Source: VRUE01 sp963701265 (GTDB lineage: Bacteria > Actinomycetota > Thermoleophilia > Solirubrobacterales > 70-9). From it: DNA of 64,000 nucleotides. Positions 1-10,174 of this stretch are shown in pieces (within the stretch, counting starts at the first letter, position 1; every line of letters starts with the position of its first letter). A model generated the notes under the pieces. The model was not told where the DNA came from. It saw only the letters and a program-made list of their open reading frames with translations, and searched no databases. The position numbers were made by a program, and so were the translations under genes. The DNA lies in NCBI GenBank assembly GCA_963701265.1, contig OY969581.1:62001-126000 (forward strand), written 5' to 3'.

Positions 1-601
1 TACCGTCGCCGCCCGCGAGAAGATCAAAGTTGCTGCCAACATCGAACTCTCCACTCTCAAGGTTTTCAACGAGAACGGTGTTGTTTGTGTCATCGTCAAC
101 AGAAACCGTGTAAATCGAAGAGTCGTTCTTCGTAGTTGTTGCATTGAGATCGACGTTGCCACCGGTACAAGTCCCCGCAATGGCCAAGCCGTTGCTGTTG
201 AAAATCGTCTGGGTGCCAGAGTTATCAGGCACTCTGTAAGCAAGCTTGACGACCTTCTGCCCGTTAACGGTGTTGGCATTGTCTGCGGTGTTGGCGTGCG
301 CTGCGTTCGGAACGGTTCCCACGGTGCCGAGGTTGAGCTTGGCACCGGTAACCGCGCCATTGGCGATCTTCGCCGTGGTCACAGCGTTGTCAGCGATCTT
401 GGCCGTGACGACGGAGTTCTTCTTAATCTTCGACGCGCTGACGGCTTCCTTCTTGATCTTGCCCGTCGTGATCGAGTTGCCCTTGATTTCGTTGCTGCCG
501 ATCTTCTTGGCGGCGTATGCGCTGGCGCCACCGAGGACTAGGAAGACGGCGATCGAGGACATCACGTTTGCGTACGTGATGCGCTTGCGGATCTGCTTCA
601 C
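1..601 (-). CDS. Partial exported or anchored protein with decapeptide repeats
   Basis: This gene reads leftwards and is cut by the left edge; 200 codons are visible. The start is GTG at 599-601, supported by AAGGAGAG seven bases upstream. Residues about 12-31 form a hydrophobic segment ending in ASAYAA, a signal peptide or N-terminal anchor very like that of the collagen-like protein at 46234-47079. Residues 42-91 hold five consecutive ten-residue units (NSITTGKIKK, EAVSASKIKK, NSVVTAKIAD, NAVTTAKIAN, GAVTGAKLNL), an exact 10-residue period suggesting a fibrous stalk. The rest is Asn/Thr/Asp-rich and beta-like. I do not recognise a family; a surface fibre protein is an inference. The missing C-terminus leaves its domain content unknown. 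Confidence 0.8.
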   Translation of the reverse strand, partial: MKQIRKRITYANVMSSIAVFLVLGGASAYAAKKIGSNEIKGNSITTGKIKKEAVSASKIKKNSVVTAKIADNAVTTAKIANGAVTGAKLNLGTVGTVPNAAHANTADNANTVNGQKVVKLAYRVPDNSGTQTIFNSNGLAIAGTCTGGNVDLNATTTKNDSSIYTVSVDDDTNNTVLVENLESGEFDVGSNFDLLAGGDG

Positions 602-717
602 GGATTTACTCTCCTTGAGGTATGAGGGAACGAGAGGCTCGTGCCTGCTCAGTTTTTCCTTCGAGTCGACCCTTTCAGGTCCGGCGGAAAGATGTCAAGC
701 GGCCTAGACACTGCTGA

Positions 718-1782
718 TCAGCCGCGACGCTCGGCTTCGTCCGCCGCTTCGGCAAGCCGCTCGACCAAGCGCGCGAACGCTTCTATGCCCGGGTCGACCT
801 TGCCGTACTGGCCTGCCGCATAGCGGGCGTAGACGCCCTCGAGGATGATTGCCAGCTTCCAGTAGCCGAGGGCGACGAAGAAGTCCAACTCGGAGAGGTC
901 GCGGCCGGAGCGCTCGGCGTAGCGGGCCTTCAGCTGCTCGCGCTTGGGGAAGCCCGGGGCGAGGGTGGCGGGCTGGCCGAGCGCAACAAGCTCTTCGCCC
1001 GGCTCGGGCCAGTAGACCATCAGCAGGCCGACGTCGGCCAGAGGGTCGCCGAGGGTGCAAAGCTCCCAGTCGACCACGGCAGCCACCTCTCCTTGGGGGG
1101 TGAGGATCATGTTGTCGAGGCGGTAGTCGCCGTGGACGATCGTGGCCGGGCCCTGCTCGGGGATTCGCGCCGCGAGGCGCTCGTGCACGGCGTCGATCGC
1201 CGGCAGCTCGCGCGTCTTCGACTTCTCCCACTGGCCCTGCCAACGGTGCAACTGGCGGGCGACGTAGTCCTCCTTGCGGCCAAGGTCGCCGAGCCCGACG
1301 GCATCGGGATCGACGGCGTGGATCTCGACCAGGGTGTCGACAACGCGCTCGCCGATCGCTCGCCGATCACCTTCGTCGGGAAAGGCATCGGCCTCTGCCA
1401 GTCCCCGCAGAATCGGTCCCTCAACGAACTCCATCACGTAGAAGGGCGCTTCGTTGACGCTCTCGTCCTCGCAGAAGCCGGCCACGGGCGCGACCGGCAC
1501 CGGCGTCCCGGCCAGAGCGGAGACGACCCGCTGCTCCCGCCCCATGTCGTGGGCGGAGCCGAGCCGCTTGCCCAGCGGCGGCCGCCGCAACGCCCAGCGC
1601 CCGCCCGCCGCGTCGCGCACGCCGTAAGTCAGGTTCGAGTGGCCACCGGAGATCCGCTCGAAGGTGAGGGGAAGCTCGGCGCTGGGTATGTGCTCGCTAA
1701 ACCATGCCTCGACCCCGGCCCGATCGATCCCCTCCGGCGCCTCCGCAGTGCCGTCGGCCGTGCCTGTAGCCTCGTCTCCCAT
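718..1782 (-). CDS. Phosphotransferase family protein (APH / ACAD10-type kinase fold)
   Basis: Predicted cytoplasmic small-molecule kinase of the aminoglycoside-phosphotransferase fold. In actinobacteria this subgroup often sits near acyl-CoA metabolism genes and its substrate is usually unknown. The catalytic loop HGDYRLDN and the following DWE metal-binding motif are intact, and an N-terminal lobe with GGHSNLTY precedes them. Length from the chosen start is 354 residues, normal for the family. I chose ATG at 1780-1782 (protein begins MGDEATG) because the longer form, starting near 1878, adds 32 basic residues that lie antisense to the sensor kinase. A TATGCT hexamer lies 9 nt upstream of this ATG. 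Its 5' end overlaps the presumed start of the divergent histidine kinase. Confidence 0.88.
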   Translation of the reverse strand: MGDEATGTADGTAEAPEGIDRAGVEAWFSEHIPSAELPLTFERISGGHSNLTYGVRDAAGGRWALRRPPLGKRLGSAHDMGREQRVVSALAGTPVPVAPVAGFCEDESVNEAPFYVMEFVEGPILRGLAEADAFPDEGDRRAIGERVVDTLVEIHAVDPDAVGLGDLGRKEDYVARQLHRWQGQWEKSKTRELPAIDAVHERLAARIPEQGPATIVHGDYRLDNMILTPQGEVAAVVDWELCTLGDPLADVGLLMVYWPEPGEELVALGQPATLAPGFPKREQLKARYAERSGRDLSELDFFVALGYWKLAIILEGVYARYAAGQYGKVDPGIEAFARLVERLAEAADEAERRG

Positions 1783-3082
1783 CGAGGGGCAAGCATATTC
1801 CCGACGCCGTTTCCGGCTCAGCCCGTCGCTCGCCAACCGGCTGACGATCGGCTTCGCAATCGCCTTCGCCGTGCTCACCGGCCTCGCCGTGGTCGGCGTC
1901 GCCCGTTTCCTGCAGCAGCGCCAGGACTTCGAGAACGCGACCGCCCGCTCCTACCAGGTGGAGATCGCCGCCCGCACGCGGCTCGCGAACGGCATCCACC
2001 CCGCAGCGGCACGCACCGTAATTCTCGGTCAGCAGAGCAAGCGCCAGGCGCTGCGCGACGACATCGGCGGCGAGACCCGCGACACCGCCCTCCTGGTCGG
2101 GGCGGGGCTGATCGCCGGCCTCACCGGTGCCGCCCTGCTCTTCAGCGGCCTGATCGCCTCGATGCGCCGCCCGCTCGAGGAGCTGGTCGAGGCATCAGGT
2201 CGCCTCGCCGCCGGCGACCTCAACACCCGCGTCAAAGTCGGCGGCCTCTCCGAGACGGCGGCCCTGGGCTCGGCCTTCAACGAGATGGCCGGGGAGCTGC
2301 AGCGCCGGGCCGGCGAGCGCGACCAGCTGGAAACGATGAAGGACGAGTTCGTCCTCACCGCCTCCCACGAGCTGCGCAGCCCGCTCACCTCGGTGCAGGG
2401 CTTCGCCGAGCTGCTGATGCTGGAGCGCGACAAGCTCAGCCCCAAGCAGGCGGACACGGTCGAGATCATCCTCGACAACACGCGCCACCTGGTGCGCCTG
2501 CTCAACGACCTGCTCGACCTTGCCCGCAGCGACGCCGGGCGCCTGACGATCAAACCGGCGACGATCGACGTCGCCTCGCTGGTCGATGACCCGGTGCGGA
2601 CGATGCTGAGCCAGACCGAGGCCAAGGGCCAGGCGCTCACACAGGAGATCGCCCCCGCCTTGCCACCGCTCAACGTCGATCGCGACCGAATCCGCCAGGT
2701 CCTCGTGAATCTTTTGACCAACGCGCACGAGTACTGTCCCGCGGGCGCCTCAATCCACGTCACCGCGAACGGCAACGCTGGTGGCGTGGAACTCTCGGTA
2801 AACGACAACGGGCCTGGGATGGCAGCGGACCAGCTTGACCACATATTCGAGCGCTTCACCCGCGGCGACGCGGGCCTGACCCAGCACGTGGGCGGCACCG
2901 GCCTTGGCCTGGCGATCTCCAAATCGCTGGTCGAGCTTCACGGCGGCGGCATCTCCGCCGAATCGGTCGAGGGGCAGGGCTCAACCTTCAGGGTTTGGCT
3001 GCCGGCCCCGGCGGGGAGCGCCAACAGCGAGGCCGGCGTCGTTGGCGGCTTCCTGGTCCAACCCCAGGAGGGGGCGCTGTGA
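1760..3082 (+). CDS. Membrane sensor histidine kinase
   Basis: Two transmembrane helices (LTIGFAIAFAVLTGLAVVGV and a second ending LLFSGLI) bracket a short sensor segment of about 60 residues. A HAMP linker follows, then a complete HisKA/HATPase core: H-box with phospho-acceptor in SHELRSPLTS, N-box NLLTNAHEY, G1 DNGPGM, F-box IFERF and G2 GTGLGLAISKSL. It should autophosphorylate and donate to the receiver protein encoded immediately downstream, with which it overlaps by 4 nt (GTGA). The start is uncertain. No ATG fits; GTG at 1760 (or 1748) is the best in-frame option and neither has a clear Shine-Dalgarno. The open frame extends further upstream, over the divergent phosphotransferase gene. 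The signal is not predictable from the short sensor region. Confidence 0.9.
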   Translation: MPVASSPIEGQAYSRRRFRLSPSLANRLTIGFAIAFAVLTGLAVVGVARFLQQRQDFENATARSYQVEIAARTRLANGIHPAAARTVILGQQSKRQALRDDIGGETRDTALLVGAGLIAGLTGAALLFSGLIASMRRPLEELVEASGRLAAGDLNTRVKVGGLSETAALGSAFNEMAGELQRRAGERDQLETMKDEFVLTASHELRSPLTSVQGFAELLMLERDKLSPKQADTVEIILDNTRHLVRLLNDLLDLARSDAGRLTIKPATIDVASLVDDPVRTMLSQTEAKGQALTQEIAPALPPLNVDRDRIRQVLVNLLTNAHEYCPAGASIHVTANGNAGGVELSVNDNGPGMAADQLDHIFERFTRGDAGLTQHVGGTGLGLAISKSLVELHGGGISAESVEGQGSTFRVWLPAPAGSANSEAGVVGGFLVQPQEGAL

Positions 3083-3447
3083 GCACTCGTGTCCTGATCG
3101 CCGATGACTCGGAGACGATCCTGCTCCTGCTGCGCACGCGGCTGGAGATGGAGGGCTACGAGGTGGTCACCGCGGCGGACGGGGTCGAGGTGATCGAGCT
3201 GATGAGCCGCGGCGCCGAGCCTCCGGACATCCTCCTGCTCGACGCGATGATGCCGCGCAAGTCCGGCATCGACGCCCTGCGTGAGCTGCGCGCCGCCGGC
3301 GTCGACACCCCGGTCCTGATCGTCAGCGCCCACCAGGACGAGATGGACGCCGGCGCCGCCACCGACGTCGAGGTCAGCGGCTACATCACCAAGCCAATCG
3401 ACTTCGAGAAGCTCTTCAGCCGTATCGCCGAGCTCACCGCGCCTTAG
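3079..3447 (+). CDS. Single-domain response regulator (CheY/Spo0F-like)
   Basis: A 122-residue receiver domain with no output domain. The acidic pocket ADDSE, the phospho-acceptor Asp in LLLDAMMP, the Ser/Thr-position segment LIVSAHQ and the conserved Lys in ITKPID are all present. The start is GTG at 3079, overlapping the kinase stop codon (GTGA), which implies translational coupling and makes the kinase its likely phosphodonor. As it lacks a DNA-binding domain it should act by protein contact or in a phosphorelay. Its stop codon shares 4 nt (TTAG) with the stop of the convergent PIN toxin gene. Recognition of the fold is secure; the downstream target is unknown. Confidence 0.93.
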   Translation: MSTRVLIADDSETILLLLRTRLEMEGYEVVTAADGVEVIELMSRGAEPPDILLLDAMMPRKSGIDALRELRAAGVDTPVLIVSAHQDEMDAGAATDVEVSGYITKPIDFEKLFSRIAELTAP

Positions 3448-3854
3448 GAAACTGCGGCCAAGAGGTCGCCTGGCATGAGGATTGGCGCACCACCACCCAT
3501 CAGGTCGAGAAGGTGCTTGTCGCCGGATACGAGTATCGCGTTCTGGCTATAGGCGAGATCAATTAGATAATCGTCTGCAGGGTCGGCCGCTCGAAGGGGA
3601 CCCGGGCCTTCGGGGTCCGGGGCGACAGTCGAGTCGTGCCGCAACCGCTCGATGTACTCCTTGACCGTGGCCAGATCGAAGTAGCGCCTGAACTTGTCAC
3701 GACAAAGCACAGTCTCGAGCTCTTTAAGCAAGAGTGGCGAAACGATCAACTCGAAGCTTCCGCGGCGCGCCTCCCGAAGCAACTTCGCCGGCGTGCCGGC
3801 GGTGGAGATCAGAGCAGAGACCAAGACCCCTGAGTCAAGGACGGCCCGCCTCAC
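3444..3854 (-). CDS. PIN-domain toxin of a type II toxin-antitoxin pair
   Basis: A PIN-fold ribonuclease of 136 residues. The first acidic residue is in AVLDSGVLVSAL, followed by conserved acidic residues in LKELETVL, in the ADPADDYLIDLA segment and in LVSGDKHLLDL, the expected active-site constellation of PIN toxins that cleave RNA. The start GTG at 3852-3854 is preferred over ATG at 3887 because GGAGAGG lies just upstream and the PIN fold begins immediately after it. It overlaps the end of the antitoxin gene by about 20 nt. Expression is presumably controlled by the upstream antitoxin and its palindromic operator. The overlapping 3' end with the response regulator gene could cause antisense interference. 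Confidence 0.85.
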   Translation of the reverse strand: MRRAVLDSGVLVSALISTAGTPAKLLREARRGSFELIVSPLLLKELETVLCRDKFRRYFDLATVKEYIERLRHDSTVAPDPEGPGPLRAADPADDYLIDLAYSQNAILVSGDKHLLDLMGGGAPILMPGDLLAAVS

Positions 3855-4083
3855 GCCTCTCCTCGCGGGCCGCACGAAGCTCGGCATAGGCCAGATCCAA
3901 TCCCTCGGCTTCAGACACGGGTTTCACCCTTGCCCAGATGTCCTCGAGATCATTGAGACCAAGATCCCGACGCAATGATTCTTCAATGACCTGCGAGTCC
4001 CGCTTCCCAGTGCGAGCAGCCTTGATCTTGACGGCCCGAAATACGTCCTCATCGATGGTGAGGGTGGTGCGAGTCTTCGACAT
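3835..4083 (-). CDS. Ribbon-helix-helix antitoxin partner of the PIN toxin
   Basis: An 82-residue protein whose N-terminus (SKTRTTLTIDEDVFRAVKIKAARTG) is a typical ribbon-helix-helix DNA-binding domain: one basic/hydrophobic strand followed by two helices. The charged C-terminal half (LDLAYAELRAAREERREAG) is the likely toxin-wrapping part. It should neutralise the overlapping PIN toxin and repress the operon by binding the palindrome directly upstream. Start is ATG at 4081-4083; the in-frame TTG just before it lies at the edge of the operator. There is no room for a Shine-Dalgarno, and a TAAGAT hexamer ends 6 nt before the ATG, so a leaderless transcript is likely. Confidence 0.86.
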   Translation of the reverse strand: MSKTRTTLTIDEDVFRAVKIKAARTGKRDSQVIEESLRRDLGLNDLEDIWARVKPVSEAEGLDLAYAELRAAREERREAGRP

Positions 4084-4084
4084 C

Positions 4085-4110
4085 AACGCATCTTAGCATC
4101 AAGATGCGTT
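4085..4110 (-). promoter_or_regulatory. Operator/leaderless promoter of the RHH-PIN module
   Basis: A perfect 10-bp inverted repeat, AACGCATCTT, six-base spacer, AAGATGCGTT, abuts the antitoxin ATG. On the minus strand TAAGAT (4090-4095) lies inside it with exactly 6 nt to the start codon, as expected for a -10 element of a leaderless transcript. Autorepression by the RHH antitoxin is the natural reading. Confidence 0.7.
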
Positions 4111-4117
4111 AGGAATT

Positions 4118-5610
<1,493 letters not shown>

Positions 5611-5614
<4 letters not shown>

Positions 5615-6558
5615 TTGGACGGGTCCAGGAGGAGCTTGCCGCTGCTGCGACGGGCGATCAGGTCTTCGTGGGCGCGCGCCGCTTCGGAGAGCGGGTAGAC
5701 CCCACCGACGGTCACCTCGAGCTCGCCGGCGGCGATCGTGCCGACCAACTCGCCGATCATCGCCACGGCCAGGTCCTGGCGGGCGAGCAGGTGGACGAGC
5801 CAGAAGCCGACCACTGACTTCGAGCCGCGCAGCAGGGCGGCGGTGGAGATCTCGCGCTGTTCGCGCGAGGCGATTCCGAAAACGACCATGCGGCCCAGCG
5901 GGGCAAGGATGCCCAGCTCTTCGTCGAAGGCGTTACCGCCGCTCATGTGGAGGACGGCGTCGACGCGCTCGCCGCCGTTGGCCTCGCGGATCGCTTCGCC
6001 GAGGTTCTCAGCGCGCGAGTCAACCGTGGCGTCGGCACCGAGCCGCTTGACCAGGGCCCGCTTCTCCTCGCTGGAAGCGAGACCGATGACCTTCGCTCCG
6101 GCACGCTTGCCGAGCTGCACCGCCATGCTGCCGGTGCCGCCCGCAGCGGCCTCGACTACGAGGGTCTCGCCCGGCTCAACCCGCGCGCAGCGCTGAACCA
6201 GCGCCATCGCGGTCAGCCCCTGCAGCAGCATCGCCGCCGCCTGGTCGTCATCAACCTCGTCGGGCAGCGGTACCAGCAGTGCCTCCGGAACCACGACCTT
6301 CTGCGCGTAGCCGCCCGTGCCCAGCAGCGCCGCCACGCGGCGCCCGTCCGGAGTTCGGCCAGAAACCTCGGCTCCGGGAATCAGCGGCAGGGTCTGCTCA
6401 GCGAGGTAGTCGTTGCGAGTCGCATGGGTGTCAGCGAAGTTGATCCCACTGCGGGCAACGTCAACCACGACCATGCCGTCGCCGGCAACCGGATCCTCGA
6501 CCTCGACGACCCGAAGCTTCTCCGGCCCCCCGAACTCCTCTATCTGCACGGCCTTCAT
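5611..6558 (-). CDS. NADPH:quinone oxidoreductase-type MDR family dehydrogenase
   Basis: A 315-residue medium-chain dehydrogenase/reductase of the quinone oxidoreductase branch. The N-terminal GroES-like part (MKAVQIEEFGGPEKL) lacks the catalytic zinc ligands. The nucleotide-binding motif AAAGGTGSMAVQLGKRAGAKVIGLASS is intact, and the C-terminus GKLLLDPSK is typical of the branch. It should reduce quinones or enones with NADPH in the cytoplasm. It precedes the helicase gene with a 4-nt overlap. The 120-nt divergent region before PfkB holds a TATGGT hexamer 9 nt upstream of this ATG. Substrate is not predictable. Confidence 0.9.
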
Positions 6559-6679
6559 CGGCGGCGAACCATAGTCGGCCCGACCTCACGGCCTAGGGGC
6601 GCCTTGAACCCTGGGTCTGGGAGCGAAGCGAACATAGGCACCAGCCAAGCCACTCCCGGCCCCGCTACCCTGCCCGCCC

Positions 6680-7603
6680 ATGTCCCTGACAGTCGTCGGA
6701 TCCATCGCTTTTGACTCGGTCAAGACCCCCTTCGGCGAGCGCACCCGCATGCTCGGAGGCGCCGCCGTTCACTTCTCGCTGGCCGCCAGCTTCTTCACCG
6801 AGGTGCGCCCGGTCGGCCCGGTCGGCGATGACTTCGGCGCCGCCGAGTTCGAGGTGCTGGAGCAGCGCGGCGTGCTCACCGACGGGATCGAGCGGGTCGC
6901 GGGCGGCGAGTCCTTCTTCTGGCGCGGCCGCTACGAGTTCGACCTCAACGTCGCCCATACCGAGGACACACAGCTCGGCGTCTTCGGCGAGTTCGAGCCG
7001 AAGCTCTCCGACGCAGCGCGCGCAGCCGACACCCTCTTCCTCGCCAACATCCAGCCCGACCTGCAGCGCCAGGTCCGCGCCCAGTGCGACCCGACGCGCT
7101 TCTCGGCGCTGGACTCGATGAACCTCTGGATCGAAACCGCCAAGGACTCGCTGCTGGCGGCGATCGCCGAGGTCGACTGCCTGATCGTCAACGACGCCGA
7201 GATCCGCCAGCTGACCGGCGAGGCCAACCTCGCCCGCGCTGCCCGCGCGGTGATGGCGCAGGGCCCGCGCGCCGTCGTCGCCAAGCAGGGCGAGTACGGC
7301 GCGGCACTCTTCACTGAAGACGGCTTCTTCGCCCTGCCCGGCTTCCCGCTCGAGGAGGTACGCGACCCGACCGGTGCCGGCGACAGCTTCGCCGGCGGCT
7401 TCATCGGCTACCTCGACAGCCAGGACGGTGAGCTCGACGAGGCCTGCCTGCGGCGGGCGATGGGCTACGGGACGGTGCTCGCCTCCTTCAACGTCGAGCA
7501 GTTCGGCACCGAGCGGGTCGCCGCGCTGAGCCGTGAGGAGATCGAGCAGCGCTTTGCCGAGCTGCACGCGATGACGCGCTTCGAGCCGTTGCCCATCTCT
7601 TAA
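6680..7603 (+). CDS. PfkB/ribokinase-family carbohydrate or nucleoside kinase
   Basis: A 307-residue kinase. The C-terminal PfkB signature DPTGAGDSFAGGFIG carries the catalytic Asp and anion hole; the N-terminal GGAAVHFSLAASFF corresponds to the substrate-binding part of the family. The segment VIVNDAEIRQLTG and VVAKQGEYGAALF are also typical. It would phosphorylate a sugar or nucleoside with ATP; the precise substrate is unknown. The upstream divergent region contains TACCCT eight bases before the ATG and no clear Shine-Dalgarno, consistent with a short or absent leader. The citrate synthase gene follows after 25 nt, so co-transcription is likely. Confidence 0.9.
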   Translation: MSLTVVGSIAFDSVKTPFGERTRMLGGAAVHFSLAASFFTEVRPVGPVGDDFGAAEFEVLEQRGVLTDGIERVAGGESFFWRGRYEFDLNVAHTEDTQLGVFGEFEPKLSDAARAADTLFLANIQPDLQRQVRAQCDPTRFSALDSMNLWIETAKDSLLAAIAEVDCLIVNDAEIRQLTGEANLARAARAVMAQGPRAVVAKQGEYGAALFTEDGFFALPGFPLEEVRDPTGAGDSFAGGFIGYLDSQDGELDEACLRRAMGYGTVLASFNVEQFGTERVAALSREEIEQRFAELHAMTRFEPLPIS

Positions 7604-7628
7604 CTGCCGACGGGCACAAGCTGAAAGA

Positions 7629-8990
<1,362 letters not shown>

Positions 8991-9006
8991 GCCGGCGTCG
9001 ATCACG

Positions 9007-9354
9007 ATGTCGCGCTGGAAGCTGACGGTGCGGCACGGCTCCGACGTCTCTCACGCGAGCTTCGACGACCTTGGAGAGGCAGTCGCGGCGATGCGGGAGC
9101 GGGCTTTGGCGATTCGGGCTGAGGGGCCGGTAAAGGGGGTCTCTGCGTTGCGGGACTTTGGGCCGGAGGCGCAGGTTCATGCGCGGTTGCAACTGGCCGG
9201 CAGGGGGTGGCTGCGCAAGCCGGTGGCCGGGATCGATGTGCGCGGGGACGGGACTTTCATGCCGTATCGGGGCGGCGTGCGGCGTGAAGAGCTCGATCCG
9301 AGCGGCCACGAAACGCCGTTCGACCTCGTGCGCGAGACTCTGGAATCGACCTAA
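9007..9354 (+). CDS. Small conserved-type hypothetical protein
   Basis: A 115-residue soluble protein starting with MSRWKLTVRHG at ATG 9007, 16 nt after citrate synthase. The open frame extends upstream into gltA, but that part is a shadow of the synthase. It looks like a compact alpha/beta protein: a helix rich in Ala/Glu (DLGEAVAAMRERALAIRAE) followed by strands (EAQVHARLQLAG, KPVAGIDVRGDGTFMPYRGG). No signal peptide, membrane segment or catalytic motif is visible and I do not recognise a family. A strong hairpin directly follows its stop codon, so it is probably the last gene of the gltA transcript. Confidence 0.72.
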   Translation: MSRWKLTVRHGSDVSHASFDDLGEAVAAMRERALAIRAEGPVKGVSALRDFGPEAQVHARLQLAGRGWLRKPVAGIDVRGDGTFMPYRGGVRREELDPSGHETPFDLVRETLEST

Positions 9355-9355
9355 C

Positions 9356-9394
9356 CTGGCGACTTTCCCGTCAAATACACGGGAAACTCGCCAG
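9356..9394 (+). terminator. Strong hairpin after the gltA-linked small gene
   Basis: A 16-bp stem with one mismatch (arms 9356-9371 and 9379-9394, 7-nt loop CAAATAC) begins one base after the TAA of the preceding gene and ends 7 nt before the next ATG. There is no T-tract, as is common for GC-rich actinobacterial terminators; it may instead attenuate the gene at 9402. Confidence 0.6.
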
Positions 9395-9401
9395 ACCCCC
9401 C

Positions 9402-9719
9402 ATGAGCCAAGCCGAAACTGAGATTCCAAAGGGCAGCTACGCCGCCGGGCGGCGAGTGAAGCTGCCGGCCGGCGCCGGGGCGCCCTACGTCGTCTACATC
9501 AACGGGGTCGAGCAGAGTGAGGGGGCCGACTACAAGGTCGCCGCCGGCGAGATCGTCTTCACGCGGCAGATCGTCAAGGAGAAAGTCGGCACCGGCCGCT
9601 GGCTGGCGATGTACCTCGGGCTCTTCGGCACCTACCGCAAGGACGAGACGATCGATCTGCAGTTCCAGCGGGCCGGCAAGACCGAGCTGATTTCCGACCT
9701 GCCGGTCGAGCCCGACTGA
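9402..9719 (+). CDS. Small hypothetical protein
   Basis: A 105-residue protein with predicted beta-rich composition (VKLPAGAGAPYVVYINGVEQ, YKVAAGEIVFTR, DETIDLQFQRAGKTELISDLPVEPD). The GAPYVVYINGVEQSEGADYKV stretch resembles short beta-sandwich modules in which a named quantity is displayed in a strand-turn-strand layout. A single hydrophobic patch (WLAMYLGLFGTY) is too short and weak to call a membrane helix confidently. No family was recognised. It is followed after 19 nt by another small gene in the same direction, and the pair may form a small operon downstream of the 9356-9394 hairpin. Confidence 0.72.
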   Translation: MSQAETEIPKGSYAAGRRVKLPAGAGAPYVVYINGVEQSEGADYKVAAGEIVFTRQIVKEKVGTGRWLAMYLGLFGTYRKDETIDLQFQRAGKTELISDLPVEPD

Positions 9720-9738
9720 CCCCCCGTATCCTGACCTG

Positions 9739-10164
9739 ATGGAGATCGGTTTCCTCATGCTCGCCGACCACAGCGAGGCGGTCAACGGCAAGCTCTACAT
9801 GGTCGGTGGCGGCTGGAACGTGCTGCGCCTGCCCGAGCTGCCCCACGAATGGGGCTTCCACATCGCCCTCGGCCTCGACGTCGCCTGGGACGAGACCAAC
9901 CAGCCTCACAACCTCCAGGTCAACATCCACGATCCCGACGGGGTCGAGCTCGGCGAGGGCCTGCAGGCCGACTTCGAGACCGGCCGCCCGCCCGGCATGC
10001 CCGCCGGCCAGGACCAGCGCCTGGTGATGTCGATCGGCACCACCGCCACCTTCTCCACCCCCGGCCCCCACGCCGCCGTCGTCCAGGTCAACGGCGAGGA
10101 GATCGGCCGCGCGCGCTTCTACCTGACCGAGGCCGGAGCAGAGCCGCCGGTCGCCGGCATGTAG
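9739..10164 (+). CDS. Conserved hypothetical protein, DUF6941-like
   Basis: A 141-residue protein beginning MEIGFLMLADHSEAVNGKLYMVGGGWNVL. This opening (LAD-A-NGKLYM-GGGW) resembles a small beta-sandwich family of unknown function that I recall as DUF6941; that link is memory-based and tentative. Later strands include LQVNIHDPDGVEL, LVMSIGTTATFSTPGPHAAVVQVNGEEIGRARFYL. It has no signal peptide or membrane helix. It ends 11 nt before the convergent prenyltransferase gene. Function is unknown; the family usually occurs as a stand-alone cytoplasmic protein. Confidence 0.75.
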   Translation: MEIGFLMLADHSEAVNGKLYMVGGGWNVLRLPELPHEWGFHIALGLDVAWDETNQPHNLQVNIHDPDGVELGEGLQADFETGRPPGMPAGQDQRLVMSIGTTATFSTPGPHAAVVQVNGEEIGRARFYLTEAGAEPPVAGM

Positions 10165-10174
10165 CGCGTCGCCG

